NCBI RefSeq assembly: GCF_024346675.1
Contig: NZ_AP024850.1
Location: forward strand, 1,116,001 to 1,180,000
Reading direction: 5' to 3'
Length of the DNA: 64,000 bases
From: Photobacterium sanguinicancri
Lineage (GTDB): Bacteria; Pseudomonadota; Gammaproteobacteria; Enterobacterales; Vibrionaceae
Below are positions 1-9,468 of the stretch, piece by piece. The notes below the pieces were generated by a model that was given only the letters and a program-made list of their open reading frames with translations, was not told the DNA's origin and ran no database searches. Every line of letters begins with the position of its first letter. Position 1 is the stretch's first letter. Position numbers and translations under genes: made by a program.

Positions 1-521
<521 letters not shown>

Positions 522-548
522 TTAACTGCTTCGTAATCAATAAAATTA

Positions 549-1166
549 TTAACAGCGAGCAAGCAAAATTTTTGCTTGTTCAACCATTTGCTTACGCCCG
601 AAAATTAAATGACGACGCTTACCACCGACTTGACGCCACAATACAGCACTGCGCACAGCGGCAAGTAGCAAACCGCGTACTTTGTGCTGAACACTATTTT
701 GTTGTAAGTGGGCAGGTGTACCTGTTACCTGAATGCGAGGCCCTAATGGGCTGATGGTATCAAGGTAAACGCTGGCAATATTGCTAATCATTTGTTCTTC
801 GAGCAATTCAAAATGCTCGGTTTGGCGCTTGAGAACGTCAATGCGCTCGCCAAGCTGAGCCATGCTATCGCGGCGGCTAGATAATTTACGCTCTAGTGCC
901 ATTACGCTAACGAGGTAGCGTGTGATTTCATTGCCAGATGGTGTGTTATCAATCTCTGCTGTTAAGGTTTCTAAGCCCAAACGTAAGCTTGATTCATCAC
1001 CGTAAATATCAAGGGTGTTAGCAGGATCTGTCGCCATAATACTATTTAGACAGGTTGCTAACTCATCGCTATCGCAATTGCCGTCGCGGGCAACTTTCTG
1101 AACGAGTTTCACTGCTTGGCAGATACCAGCAAAAGCGATGGTACGATCGTATAAAGAGTTTGCCAC
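549..1166 (-). CDS. hflD: High-frequency lysogenization protein HflD homologue
   Basis: HflD (YcfC) is a small helical, peripheral membrane protein. In E. coli it binds the lambda CII activator and affects lysogeny; its normal cell role is poorly defined. The match rests on the family segments [19 protein letters not shown] and [11 protein letters not shown] and the C-terminal [12 protein letters not shown] place the start at the GTG at 1166, giving 205 residues beginning (M)[16 protein letters not shown], because AAGGAG lies 9 nt upstream and the family starts here. An ATG at 1208 in the same frame would overlap mnmA by 29 nt and has no family support. It sits between mnmA (13-nt gap) and purB, as in E. 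coli. Confidence 0.93.
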   Translation of the reverse strand: MANSLYDRTIAFAGICQAVKLVQKVARDGNCDSDELATCLNSIMATDPANTLDIYGDESSLRLGLETLTAEIDNTPSGNEITRYLVSVMALERKLSSRRDSMAQLGERIDVLKRQTEHFELLEEQMISNIASVYLDTISPLGPRIQVTGTPAHLQQNSVQHKVRGLLLAAVRSAVLWRQVGGKRRHLIFGRKQMVEQAKILLARC

Positions 1167-1179
1167 GTGCGACTGCTCC

Positions 1180-2295
1180 TTAAATGCGTTGTTCAATAAT
1201 GCCGCCACCTAGACAAATTTCGTCAAGGTAGAAGACTGCTGATTGGCCGGGTGTTACTGCGATCTGTGGTTCATCAAAGATGACTTTGATGTTCTCATCA
1301 TCGATTGGCAAGATAGTACAAGGGATATCTTGCTGACGGTAACGTGTTTTCACCGTACATTTCAGTGGTTCACGAATTGGCTGACGATCAACCCAATGCA
1401 GTTGTGAAGCCACTAAACCTTCTGATTTTAGGCGAGGGTGATCTTTACCTTGGCCTACAATTAAAACGTTACGTTTCACATCTTTATCAACTACGTACCA
1501 AGCGTCTTCTAAGCCGTTTCCGCCTTTTTGTCCGCCAATATGTAGGCCTTTACGTTGACCTAGTGTGTGGTACATCAAGCCTTGGTGTTCGCCAATGACT
1601 TTACCTTCGTCAGCCGTTTCGATTTTGCCAGGCTGCGCAGGTAAGTACTTACCTAAGAATTCAGTAAACTTACGCTCACCGATGAAACAAATACCGGTTG
1701 AATCTTTTTTCTTGGCTGTGATCAGGTCTTGCTCTTCTGCAATACGGCGAACTTCAGGTTTTTCTAGTTCACCAACAGGGAATAGGCTACGAGAAATTTG
1801 CTCATGGCTTAGTGTGTATAAGAAGTAGCTTTGATCTTTGTTGTTATCAACACCACGTAGCATCTGAGGTTTATCACCTTCAGTAGTTGGGAAACTACGG
1901 CGTGTGTAGTGACCCATCGCGATGTAATCGGCTTCTAGAACTTCGTCTGCAAATTCTAAAAACGCTTTAAATTTGATTTCTTTATTACAAAGAATATCTG
2001 GGTTAGGGGTACGGCCAGCCTTGTATTCTTCAAGGAAGTATTCAAAGACGTTGTCCCAGTATTCAGCTGCAAAGTTAATGGTGTGCAGTTGAATGCCCAG
2101 TTTGTCACATACAGCTTGTGCGTCAGCCAGGTCTTCTGCAGCAGAGCAGTATTCCTCGTTATCATCTTCTTCCCAGTTCTTCATGAACAGGCCTTCAACC
2201 TGATAACCTTGTTGAAGGAGTAGGTAAGCGGATACCGATGAATCAACGCCGCCGGACATACCGACTATGACTTTTTTTGGGCTGTTATCTGACAT
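1180..2295 (-). CDS. mnmA: tRNA-specific 2-thiouridylase MnmA
   Basis: MnmA (TrmU) makes 2-thiouridine at wobble U34 of tRNA-Lys, tRNA-Glu and tRNA-Gln. It adenylates the base with ATP and inserts sulfur delivered by the IscS/Tus relay. The 371-residue protein has the PP-loop SGGVDSS at residues 14-20. The two catalytic cysteines of the family are present: Cys103 in [12 protein letters not shown] and Cys203 in [10 protein letters not shown]. Length matches E. coli MnmA (368). It is the first gene of a probable mnmA-hflD-purB operon. The leader of nearly 390 bp upstream carries a PurR-like operator at 2514-2529. Confidence 0.97.
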   Translation of the reverse strand: MSDNSPKKVIVGMSGGVDSSVSAYLLLQQGYQVEGLFMKNWEEDDNEEYCSAAEDLADAQAVCDKLGIQLHTINFAAEYWDNVFEYFLEEYKAGRTPNPDILCNKEIKFKAFLEFADEVLEADYIAMGHYTRRSFPTTEGDKPQMLRGVDNNKDQSYFLYTLSHEQISRSLFPVGELEKPEVRRIAEEQDLITAKKKDSTGICFIGERKFTEFLGKYLPAQPGKIETADEGKVIGEHQGLMYHTLGQRKGLHIGGQKGGNGLEDAWYVVDKDVKRNVLIVGQGKDHPRLKSEGLVASQLHWVDRQPIREPLKCTVKTRYRQQDIPCTILPIDDENIKVIFDEPQIAVTPGQSAVFYLDEICLGGGIIEQRI

Positions 2296-2513
2296 ATTTC
2301 TCTTCAGTCGCTAATAAGTGTTAAGAGCGTAATTCTAACAGAAAGCAATCTGACGAAACAGACTACGATATGAATCACACTTTCATTATTGGCTTCTTTT
2401 TACGCTGTTATCAGCAGTAGTACAGCAAGAACGTGCTTTTCATTAGGAAATTAGCGTTTCAGCGCTAGCTATAGATATAAGCTAAAAGATTGAAACAGAC
2501 TTTTAGTCTAGCT

Positions 2514-2529
2514 AGGCAAACGTTTGCTA
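2514..2529. promoter_or_regulatory. Candidate PurR operator upstream of mnmA-hflD-purB
   Basis: The sequence AGGCAAACGTTTGCTA contains the 12-bp perfect palindrome GCAAACGTTTGC. It matches the E. coli PurR consensus ANGCAANCGNTTNCNT at every specified base except the last. It lies about 219 bp before the mnmA start codon, in front of the operon that ends with purB. PurR control of purB is known in E. coli, although there the operator lies inside the upstream coding region. Other LacI-family repressors bind similar sites. Confidence 0.65.
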
Positions 2530-2636
2530 TTTGCGGCAATAATAGAGTAACTGAGTGTAAAAAGGTAGTGTTTTATCTACGGTGCCACAGGGTTTTGTGG
2601 TTATTTAAGCGGTAATGTTGAAAGGGATAGGGGATT

Positions 2637-2673
2637 GACTAAGTCTGAAAAAGATTATTGATCTGACTTAGTC
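2637..2673. repeat. Inverted repeat downstream of rluE
   Basis: GACTAAGTC at 2637-2645 and its exact complement GACTTAGTC at 2665-2673 could form a 9-bp stem with a 19-nt loop. It starts 13 nt beyond the rluE stop codon. No T-run follows on the minus strand, so it is at best a weak terminator or a 3'-end stabilising stem. Confidence 0.5.
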
Positions 2674-2685
2674 ATTAATGCGCTT

Positions 2686-3330
2686 TTATTGCGAAGATGG
2701 CAGTGTGACCTCTCGCCATTCGCCAGGAGCAAGATCATCAACTGTCCATTGCGCCATTTTGTAGCGGATCAGACGAAGTGTCGGGTGATTGATGTGTGCT
2801 GTCATACGACGAACCTGACGGTTACGGCCTTCTTGCAAGGTAATGGCTAACCAAGTGGTCGGCACATTTTTGCGTTCACGAATAGGTGGAACACGATCCC
2901 ATATAGGAGGCTCGACCATGCGTTCAACTTCAGCTGGTAGTGTTGGTCCATCTTTTAGGGTTACACCATTACGTAGCGCGTCTAGTTGCTCATCGCTTGG
3001 CTCACCTTCTACTTGTGCCCAATAGGTTTTTGGAGACTTAGATTGTGGTTGAGTCAATCGAGCCTGCAAGATGCCATCATTGGTTAGCACTAGCAAACCT
3101 TCACTGTCTTTATCCAATCTTCCTGCTGGGTAAACGTCTTTTACAGGGATGAAATCAGACAGTGTTATATCGCCTTCTTCACCCGTAAATTGGGTCAGAA
3201 CGTTGAAGGGTTTGTTAAATAAAATGATCTTTTGAGGGCCGCGAGGACGCTTCGGTTTATTGAGTTTTCTTGATGCTCTGCGCTCATTATTGGCACGTTG
3301 AGGTTGACGTGAGGTTGTATTTGGCTTCAT
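2686..3330 (-). CDS. rluE: 23S rRNA pseudouridine(2457) synthase RluE
   Basis: RluE converts U2457 of 23S rRNA to pseudouridine and belongs to the RsuA/RluB/E/F family. The 214-residue protein has the family motif [13 protein letters not shown], with the catalytic aspartate at residue 73. It also has the [20 protein letters not shown]-terminal segment. The first 30 residues are basic and Asn/Arg-rich, a short extension rather than a full S4 domain, as expected for RluE. It is transcribed divergently from icd, as in E. coli. The assignment to RluE rather than RluB or RluF rests on length, the absence of an S4 domain and the icd neighbourhood. Confidence 0.92.
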   Translation of the reverse strand: MKPNTTSRQPQRANNERRASRKLNKPKRPRGPQKIILFNKPFNVLTQFTGEEGDITLSDFIPVKDVYPAGRLDKDSEGLLVLTNDGILQARLTQPQSKSPKTYWAQVEGEPSDEQLDALRNGVTLKDGPTLPAEVERMVEPPIWDRVPPIRERKNVPTTWLAITLQEGRNRQVRRMTAHINHPTLRLIRYKMAQWTVDDLAPGEWREVTLPSSQ

Positions 3331-3393
3331 AAATAGCGTGTTACTGGGTATTTAGTGATGATGACTCGCATATTATACGTGAAAATTCGTAGA

Positions 3394-3423
3394 TTGGCGT
3401 GTCGTTAAAAAATCGAGTATGAT
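3394..3423 (+). promoter_or_regulatory. Candidate sigma-70 promoter of icd
   Basis: TTGGCG (3394-3399) and TATGAT (3418-3423) are separated by 18 bp, giving a predicted start near 3430 and a leader of about 40 nt. An AGGAG ribosome-binding site precedes the icd ATG. Assignment is by eye only. Confidence 0.5.
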
Positions 3424-3471
3424 TTGCGCGCATCTTACAAAAAGATAACAAATGGACGCTAGGAGATTTAA

Positions 3472-4722
3472 ATGGATAGTAAAGTAGTTGTACCAGTTGA
3501 AGGTCAGAAAATTACGCTAGATTCTGAAGGCAAACTGGTTGTTCCTAACAACCCTGTCATTCCTTATATTGAAGGTGATGGTATTGGGGTTGATGTAAGC
3601 CCTGCAATGATCAAAGTAGTTGATGCGGCTGTCAACAAAGCCTATGCCGGTGACCGTAAGATTGAATGGATGGAAATCTACACGGGCGAAAAATCGACCC
3701 AAGTCTACGGTGAAGATGCATGGCTACCACAAGAAACATTAGACTTTATTCGTGATTATAAAGTTTCGATTAAAGGCCCACTGACAACGCCTGTTGGCGG
3801 TGGTATTCGCTCGTTGAATGTAGCATTACGTCAAGAGCTTGATTTATATATTTGTGCTCGCCCAGTACGTTACTTTGAAGGTGTTCCAAGCCCAGTTAAA
3901 CAACCTGAGTTAACTGACATGGTTATCTACCGTGAAAACTCAGAAGATATTTACGCGGGTGTTGAATTCCAAGCGGGTACAAAAGAAGCTGATAAAGTGA
4001 TTAAGTTCCTTCAAGACGAAATGGGTGCCACTAAAATCCGTTTCCCACAACAATGTGGTGTAGGCATTAAACCTATCTCTGAAGAAGGTACTAAGCGCCT
4101 AGTACGCGCAGCACTTCAGTATACAATCGATAATGATCGTGATTCATTAACGATTGTACACAAAGGTAACATCATGAAGTTCACCGAAGGTGCCTTCAAA
4201 GATTGGGGTTACGAAATTGCTGTTGAATTCGGTGCTGAGCTGCTTGATGGTGGCCCATGGATGACATTGAAAAATCCAAACACAGGCAAAGAAATTGTAA
4301 TCAAAGACTGCATCGCTGATGCTTTCTTGCAGCAAATTCTTCTACGTCCAGCAGAATACGATGTTATCGCAACCATGAACCTTAATGGTGACTACATTTC
4401 TGATGCACTAGCTGCGCAGGTTGGTGGTATCGGTATCGCACCGGGTGCGAACATTGGCGATGGTGTTGCATTGTTTGAAGCAACACACGGTACTGCGCCT
4501 AAGTATGCAGGCCAAGACAAAGTGAACCCTGGTTCATTGATTCTTTCTGCTGAAATGATGCTTCGCCACCTAGGTTGGACTGAAGCGGCAGATTTGATCA
4601 TTAGCTCAATGGAAGCTGCGATCAGTAATAAGACAGTAACTTATGATTTTGAGCGCCTAATGGAAGGTGCAACACTGCGTAAGTGTTCTGAATTTGCTGA
4701 CGATATGATTGAGCACATGTAA
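3472..4722 (+). CDS. icd: NADP-dependent isocitrate dehydrogenase
   Basis: Icd oxidatively decarboxylates isocitrate to 2-oxoglutarate in the TCA cycle with NADP+. The 416-residue length equals the E. coli enzyme. The substrate-binding segment [13 protein letters not shown] places the regulatory serine at residue 114, the site that AceK phosphorylates in enterobacteria to divert flux to the glyoxylate shunt. The metal-site segment [20 protein letters not shown] and the [11 protein letters not shown] cofactor loop are intact. It is a single-gene unit with its own promoter and a terminator at 4746-4776. The neighbours are rluE (divergent) and cspD (convergent). Confidence 0.98.
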   Translation: MDSKVVVPVEGQKITLDSEGKLVVPNNPVIPYIEGDGIGVDVSPAMIKVVDAAVNKAYAGDRKIEWMEIYTGEKSTQVYGEDAWLPQETLDFIRDYKVSIKGPLTTPVGGGIRSLNVALRQELDLYICARPVRYFEGVPSPVKQPELTDMVIYRENSEDIYAGVEFQAGTKEADKVIKFLQDEMGATKIRFPQQCGVGIKPISEEGTKRLVRAALQYTIDNDRDSLTIVHKGNIMKFTEGAFKDWGYEIAVEFGAELLDGGPWMTLKNPNTGKEIVIKDCIADAFLQQILLRPAEYDVIATMNLNGDYISDALAAQVGGIGIAPGANIGDGVALFEATHGTAPKYAGQDKVNPGSLILSAEMMLRHLGWTEAADLIISSMEAAISNKTVTYDFERLMEGATLRKCSEFADDMIEHM

Positions 4723-4745
4723 TTAATCACTGATTATATGTCGAG

Positions 4746-4776
4746 AAACCTCAGCGTTATGCTGGGGTTTTTTTGA
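4746..4776 (+). terminator. Rho-independent terminator of icd
   Basis: AAACCTCAGC pairs with GCTGGGGTTT around a GTTAT loop, with one G-U wobble, and is followed by a T-run. It starts 23 nt after the icd stop. Confidence 0.85.
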
Positions 4777-4875
4777 TCTATCGTCAATTGTTAACAATAA
4801 TGTTAATAGGTGTGATTTGTTTGTACTGCCAAATATTCAATTACTATTCATTGAATATTAATTTTTAGATTCAAA

Positions 4876-4900
4876 AAAGGTGAGCAAGATGCTCACCTTT
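4876..4900 (-). terminator. Rho-independent terminator of cspD
   Basis: AAAGGTGAGC and GCTCACCTTT form a 10-bp stem around a 5-nt loop. On the minus strand the stem runs into a T-rich tail. It ends 20 nt from the cspD stop codon and may also catch read-through from icd. Confidence 0.85.
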
Positions 4901-4919
4901 AATACTGCCAGAGAGAAGA

Positions 4920-5141
4920 CTACTTAGTGAGTTCACCTTCAACGGGAACGATTTCACTGGCATGGAAACCTTTAGGACCGGTTTCTATCGTATAGTTGAC
5001 CTGCTGGCCCGCTTTAAGCGTACGATACCCATCCATTTGAATGGTAGAATAGTGTGCGAAGATATCGCCATCACCCTGCTCTGGACAAATGAACCCAAAT
5101 CCTTTGGCGTTATTGAACCACTTAACTGTACCTGTTGCCAT
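4920..5141 (-). CDS. cspD: Cold-shock-domain protein CspD
   Basis: CspD is a 73-residue single cold-shock-domain protein that binds single-stranded DNA/RNA. In E. coli it is a stationary-phase inhibitor of DNA replication rather than a cold-shock protein. RNP1 (KGFGFI, residues 13-18) and RNP2 (DIFAHY, 26-31) are present. I start it at the ATG at 5141, which has GAAGGAAG upstream and gives the standard MATGTVKWFN N-terminus; an in-frame start at 5216 would add 25 unrelated residues. It lies upstream of and divergent from clpS, the same arrangement as in E. coli, which supports cspD over other csp paralogues. Confidence 0.93.
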   Translation of the reverse strand: MATGTVKWFNNAKGFGFICPEQGDGDIFAHYSTIQMDGYRTLKAGQQVNYTIETGPKGFHASEIVPVEGELTK

Positions 5142-5725
5142 GCTTATACTTCCTTCTTCGCATTTCAGTTCCATTGAGCATTTAGTGTACAGGGGTGTCA
5201 AAGACTTGTCTTGCATACTAATGCTATTTTGATGCAGTTTATACCTACTACAGGTTACACTTTAGTAAATGAAGCTAGACAGTCAAGTGCATATTGTAAC
5301 ATCCCGATAAAATCTTATTTGTGTCGCTAAAAGCAGTAGGATGTTATTGAAATAATGAAATGAGAGTCATTTTCAATGATGATTTCCTAGTAAATATCGG
5401 ACCGTTAATTTGGATATTTCGGGGATGTCTCAGGGGTGGTACATTCTGGGCTTATTCCGCAATATTAGCCTAGCGAGCATGGTACTTTCGCTTATAAAGC
5501 ACTCGTGTTTTTTGATTATGCATACTGTTTGTACTTATGATCTGCGCTGAATCACCTCATAAGACTTTGAGCATGGTCATCTTAGATTTGCTGGAATACA
5601 ATGTGTGCATTAGTCTCAGTATATAGGTAGGCAAAAGTGCTAGCGCTGCACTGATTGTTGGCAATAGAAATTGTTGAAAATTGTTGATTTTTGGTTTGTT
5701 TCTACCGAGCGTATAAGTTAGGTTT
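5142..5725. other. cspD-clpS divergent intergenic region
   Basis: This 584-bp gap must hold the promoters of cspD and clpS. I see no gene or tRNA in it. Its clearest structure is three copies of ATTGTTG at 5654-5660, 5670-5676 and 5680-5686. The last two form an exact 10-bp tandem repeat (AAATTGTTGA, 5668-5687) about 39 bp before clpS. Confidence 0.5.
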
Positions 5726-6046
5726 ATGAGTAAGTTATATGAATGGGTTGTGCCTGAGTCTGATGTCTTAGATAAGGAAGAAGCTCAAGTAAAACCACCA
5801 TCGATGTATAAGGTACTTATCAATAATGATGATTACACACCGATGGATTTTGTGATAGAAGTGTTACAGAAGTTCTTCTCCATGGATCTGGAGAAAGCAA
5901 CACAGTTGATGCTTTCAGTGCATTATGAAGGAAAAGCTATTTGTGGCACCTTTACTGCCGAAGTCGCTGAAACAAAAGTGGCACAGGTAATGATGCACGC
6001 AAGAGAGCATGAACATCCGCTGTTGTGTACGATGGAAAAAGCCTAG
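5726..6046 (+). CDS. clpS: ATP-dependent Clp protease adaptor ClpS
   Basis: ClpS recognises proteins whose N-terminal residue is Leu, Phe, Tyr or Trp and hands them to ClpA-ClpP for degradation. The 106-residue length equals E. coli ClpS. The core shows [18 protein letters not shown], in which the Asn-Asp pair contributes to the pocket for the N-degron, and the conserved [19 protein letters not shown] segment. The flexible N-terminal tail before it engages ClpA. It lies 45 bp before clpA and is presumably cotranscribed. The substrate-making transferases aat and bpt lie 7 kb away. Confidence 0.97.
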   Translation: MSKLYEWVVPESDVLDKEEAQVKPPSMYKVLINNDDYTPMDFVIEVLQKFFSMDLEKATQLMLSVHYEGKAICGTFTAEVAETKVAQVMMHAREHEHPLLCTMEKA

Positions 6047-6091
6047 CTTTTTCCGGCACGCCATTTTGAGTGGTATTTAGGGGAGGTGCCT

Positions 6092-8356
6092 ATGCTAAAC
6101 AAAGAACTTGAAGCTAGCTTGAATGGAGCATTCGCTCGAGCACGAGAGAAGCGCCATGAATTTATGACAGTCGAGCATCTGCTACTGGCATTGCTTGAGA
6201 ACGCTTCAGCACAAGAGGCACTCATTGCTTGTCGTGCGGATTTGGATCAGCTTCGCAAAGAGCTTGATTCTTTTATCGAGCAAACCACGCCTCTTATCCC
6301 TGCTGATGATGAGAGCCGAGAAACCCAACCTACACTCAGCTTCCAGCGTGTACTTCAACGTGCTGTTTTCCATGTTCAGTCTTCTGGTCGAAGTGAAGTA
6401 ACTGGGGCCAATGTCCTTGTTGCGATTTTCAGTGAACAGGAATCTCACGCTGCTTACTTGCTTAAGAAAAGTGACATTAGCCGCCTTGATGTTGTTAACT
6501 TTATTTCTCACGGTACCGTGAAAGATAGTGACAACGATGATATGGGTGGGGCAGATGTTGGTGGTGAAGAAGTTCGCGCAGAACAAAACTCTGAAGATAA
6601 ATTAGAGAACTTCGCAACGAACCTCAATCATCTTGCAAAAGCGGGGGGGATTGACCCATTAATTGGTCGAGATGGTGAACTTGAACGTACGGTTCAAGTG
6701 CTGTGTCGTCGCCGTAAGAATAACCCATTGTTAGTTGGTGAAGCGGGTGTCGGTAAAACGGCTATCGCGGAAGGATTAGCATGGCGTATTGTTGAAGGCC
6801 AAGTGCCTGATATCATCAAAGACTGTGTTATTTACTCACTGGATATTGGTTCGCTATTGGCGGGCACGAAATACCGTGGTGATTTCGAGAAACGTTTCAA
6901 AGGTATTTTGAAGCAACTTGAAAAAGAAGAACATGCGGTATTGTTCATTGATGAGATCCACACGATTATCGGTGCTGGTGCGGCTTCTGGCGGTCAAGTT
7001 GATGCGGCTAACTTAATTAAGCCATTGCTTAGTAGTGGTAAATTACGCTGCATGGGCTCGACGACTTATCAAGAGTACAGCAATATTTTTGAGAAAGAGC
7101 GTGCCTTGTCTCGCCGTTTCCAAAAAATTGATGTGATTGAACCATCGCTTGATGACACCACTAAGATTTTGATGGGCTTGAAGCCAAAATACGAAGCACA
7201 CCATGAGGTGCGTTTTACCAATAAAGCGATTCGTGCTGCGGTAGAGCTTTCAGCGAAATACATTAATGAGCGTCATCTGCCTGATAAGGCGATTGATGTA
7301 ATTGATGAAGCGGGTGCCCGTTGTCGTCTTGCTCCTGCTAGCCGTCGAAAGAAAACGGTGAATGTGAGTGACATTGAGGCAATGATCGCCAAAATGGCAC
7401 GTATTCCAGAGAAATCGGTTTCTTCAAGTGATCGCGATGTACTGAAAAACCTTGATAGCAAACTGAAGATGCTGGTGTTCGGACAAGATCCCGCAATTAA
7501 CGTACTCACAGAAGCCATTAAACTAAGCCGTGCCGGTTTAGGGGCAGACAATAAGCCTGTTGGTTCATTCTTGTTTGCGGGCCCTACAGGGGTAGGTAAA
7601 ACAGAAGTGACCGTTCAGCTTGCACGTACTTTAGGCATTGAGCTACTGCGCTTTGATATGTCTGAGTATATGGAACGTCACACAGTGAGTCGCTTGATTG
7701 GTGCACCTCCGGGCTATGTTGGTTACGATCAAGGTGGTCTGTTAACCGATGCTGTTATCAAACAACCTCATTCTGTTGTGTTGCTTGATGAAATCGAAAA
7801 AGCACACCCAGATGTATTTAATTTGCTATTGCAAATTATGGATAACGGTACGCTAACAGATAACAATGGCCGTAAAGCTGACTTCCGTAATGTTATTTTC
7901 GTGATGACAACCAATGCGGGTGTAACGGAAACAGTACGTAAATCGATTGGTCTGATTCAGCAAGATCACAGTCACGATGCAATGGCGGAAATTAAGCGCG
8001 TATTTACGCCTGAATTCCGTAACCGTTTAGATAACATCATTTGGTTTAATCACCTTGAAAAAGATGTTATTCACCAAGTGGTTGATAAGTTCATTGTTGA
8101 GTTACAAGCACAGCTTGATGCACGCGGTGTTTCAATGGAAGTGTCTGAAGTCGCTCGTCAGTGGTTATCTGATAAAGGCTACGATAAAGCGATGGGTGCG
8201 CGTCCAATGGCACGTGTTATCCAAGAGAACCTTAAAAAACCAATGGCAAACGAGTTATTGTTTGGTTGCCTAACTAACGGTGGTTCGGTACGTGTTGATT
8301 TAGTGAATGATGAGCTAGATTTCCAATTCAGTAGTGAAATGGAACCTGCACACTAA
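6092..8356 (+). CDS. clpA: ClpAP protease ATP-binding subunit ClpA
   Basis: ClpA is the AAA+ unfoldase that feeds substrates, including ClpS-delivered N-degron proteins, into ClpP. The N-domain covers about residues 1-140, where ClpS binds. Walker A of ring D1 is GEAGVGKT at 216-223 and that of D2 is GPTGVGKT at 497-504, with [10 protein letters not shown] as Walker B of D2. The ClpP-docking IGL tripeptide sits in [10 protein letters not shown] near residue 617. The ATG at 6092 is chosen because GGGAGG lies just before it and the product begins [10 protein letters not shown] like E. coli ClpA. A GTG at 6086 is part of that Shine-Dalgarno sequence. Length is 754 residues (E. coli 758). Confidence 0.98.
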   Translation: MLNKELEASLNGAFARAREKRHEFMTVEHLLLALLENASAQEALIACRADLDQLRKELDSFIEQTTPLIPADDESRETQPTLSFQRVLQRAVFHVQSSGRSEVTGANVLVAIFSEQESHAAYLLKKSDISRLDVVNFISHGTVKDSDNDDMGGADVGGEEVRAEQNSEDKLENFATNLNHLAKAGGIDPLIGRDGELERTVQVLCRRRKNNPLLVGEAGVGKTAIAEGLAWRIVEGQVPDIIKDCVIYSLDIGSLLAGTKYRGDFEKRFKGILKQLEKEEHAVLFIDEIHTIIGAGAASGGQVDAANLIKPLLSSGKLRCMGSTTYQEYSNIFEKERALSRRFQKIDVIEPSLDDTTKILMGLKPKYEAHHEVRFTNKAIRAAVELSAKYINERHLPDKAIDVIDEAGARCRLAPASRRKKTVNVSDIEAMIAKMARIPEKSVSSSDRDVLKNLDSKLKMLVFGQDPAINVLTEAIKLSRAGLGADNKPVGSFLFAGPTGVGKTEVTVQLARTLGIELLRFDMSEYMERHTVSRLIGAPPGYVGYDQGGLLTDAVIKQPHSVVLLDEIEKAHPDVFNLLLQIMDNGTLTDNNGRKADFRNVIFVMTTNAGVTETVRKSIGLIQQDHSHDAMAEIKRVFTPEFRNRLDNIIWFNHLEKDVIHQVVDKFIVELQAQLDARGVSMEVSEVARQWLSDKGYDKAMGARPMARVIQENLKKPMANELLFGCLTNGGSVRVDLVNDELDFQFSSEMEPAH

Positions 8357-8398
8357 TCTCCACTTATTAAGCTAAGTGATCTTTTCGTTAGAAATAAA

Positions 8399-8426
8399 AT
8401 AACCGCCAATTGGCGGTTATTTTTTA
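8399..8426. terminator. Bidirectional terminator between clpA and speB
   Basis: ATAACCGCCA and TGGCGGTTAT form a 10-bp stem followed by a T-run on the plus strand and an A/T-rich tail on the minus strand. It lies between the convergent clpA and speB genes and can serve both. Confidence 0.8.
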
Positions 8427-8459
8427 TCTAAACTTACGCGTTTCGCTATTTATCTGCGG

Positions 8460-9374
8460 TTAGCGCTGACTAGCCCAAAGGTGCAGTAAATCTGTTGCGA
8501 TAGTCGCTGCCGCTAATGCTGTCATGTCGGCATGATCGTAGGCTGGTGCAACTTCTACTACATCCATGCCAATCAAGTTAATGCCTTGTAAGCCACGAAT
8601 GATTTTCAGTGCTTTATCAGACGTTAAGCCACCGCAAACCGGTGTACCAGTTCCCGGAGCAAAAGCAGGATCGAGGCAATCAATATCAAATGTTAAGTAA
8701 ACAGGGCGATCGCCGACGGTTTGCTTAATATTTTCGACAATTTGCTCAACAGACCAATCATTAGCTGTGCCAGCATCAATCACATTAAAACCCAGAGTGT
8801 TGTCATAATCAGTACGAATACCAATTTGCACTGAGTGCTTAGGATCGATCAAACCTTCGTTTGGTGCATGATAAAACATGGTGCCGTGATCGTACTGACT
8901 ACCCATATCATAGGTATCTGTGTGCGCGTCGAAATGGATCAGTGCCATTTCGCCGTGTTTTTTAGCATGCGCACGTAGCAAAGGCAGCGTGACAAAGTGA
9001 TCACCGCCAAATGTCAGTAAGGTTTTACCTTGCTCTATCAAGCTGGAGGCATGCTGTTCTAGGCGTTCGCACATTTGGCCTGCATCACCACAGTCAAAAA
9101 CAAGATCACCGCAATCAGCCATGCTAATTTTGTCTGTCAGCGAAAAAGACCAAGGCCAGCGCTTCCCTTCCCATGCAAGGTTGGTTGAAATTTGGCGAAT
9201 AGCGCCAGGCCCCATACGGCTGCCAGAACGGCCCGTCGTCGCCATATCAAATGGCACACCAGTAATGATGACATCTGCATCTGATGTTTGCGGATTAAAA
9301 TCTAACGGCTGGCGTAAAAAGCCAAAGGCATTGGCATACAGTGAGTAATCAGGGTGTGTGGCTAGTGTTGCCAT
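8460..9374 (-). CDS. speB: Agmatinase
   Basis: SpeB hydrolyses agmatine to putrescine and urea, the second step of the arginine-decarboxylase route to polyamines. It is a binuclear-manganese ureohydrolase of the arginase family. The metal-binding motifs are present: [21 protein letters not shown] and [18 protein letters not shown]. At 304 residues it matches E. coli SpeB (306). It follows speA on the same strand. The 94-bp gap contains a 10-bp-stem hairpin that ends a few bases before the TAGGAG ribosome-binding site. Formiminoglutamase or arginase are alternatives in the superfamily, but the speA neighbour makes agmatinase clear. Confidence 0.96.
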   Translation of the reverse strand: MATLATHPDYSLYANAFGFLRQPLDFNPQTSDADVIITGVPFDMATTGRSGSRMGPGAIRQISTNLAWEGKRWPWSFSLTDKISMADCGDLVFDCGDAGQMCERLEQHASSLIEQGKTLLTFGGDHFVTLPLLRAHAKKHGEMALIHFDAHTDTYDMGSQYDHGTMFYHAPNEGLIDPKHSVQIGIRTDYDNTLGFNVIDAGTANDWSVEQIVENIKQTVGDRPVYLTFDIDCLDPAFAPGTGTPVCGGLTSDKALKIIRGLQGINLIGMDVVEVAPAYDHADMTALAAATIATDLLHLWASQR

Positions 9375-9387
9375 AGTAAAACTCCTA

Positions 9388-9414
9388 ACAGCTCGAACCT
9401 ACGATTCGAGCTGT
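9388..9414 (-). repeat. speA-speB intercistronic stem-loop
   Basis: ACAGCTCGAA (9388-9397) and TTCGAGCTGT (9405-9414) form a perfect 10-bp stem with a 7-nt loop. In the mRNA it lies between the speA stop and the speB ribosome-binding site, and no T-run follows. It looks like an intercistronic processing, stability or attenuation element rather than a simple terminator. Confidence 0.6.
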
Positions 9415-9468
9415 GTTAAACATGTTGTCAGTGACGGCTTTAAGCGCTGAGAATCGAGCGAATCACTC

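Larger units (their letters stand above)
2296..2685. other. Intergenic region between rluE and mnmA
   Basis: This 390-bp gap holds no convincing gene. It contains the PurR-like palindrome at 2514-2529, a 7-bp stem (2482-2488 with 2500-2506), and a 9-bp inverted repeat at 2637-2673 just after the rluE stop. The mnmA promoter should lie in the part next to 2295. A TAGAAT sequence near 2340 on the minus strand is a possible -10, but I see no good -35 for it. Confidence 0.6.

Noticed and set aside
1167..1208. Upstream ATG start of hflD at 1208
   Set aside because: It overlaps mnmA by 29 nt and adds residues absent from the family, while the GTG at 1166 has AAGGAG at good spacing and the family N-terminus.
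5142..5216. Upstream start of cspD at 5216
   Set aside because: The added 25 residues do not belong to the cold-shock fold; the ATG at 5141 has its own ribosome-binding site and gives the standard N-terminus.
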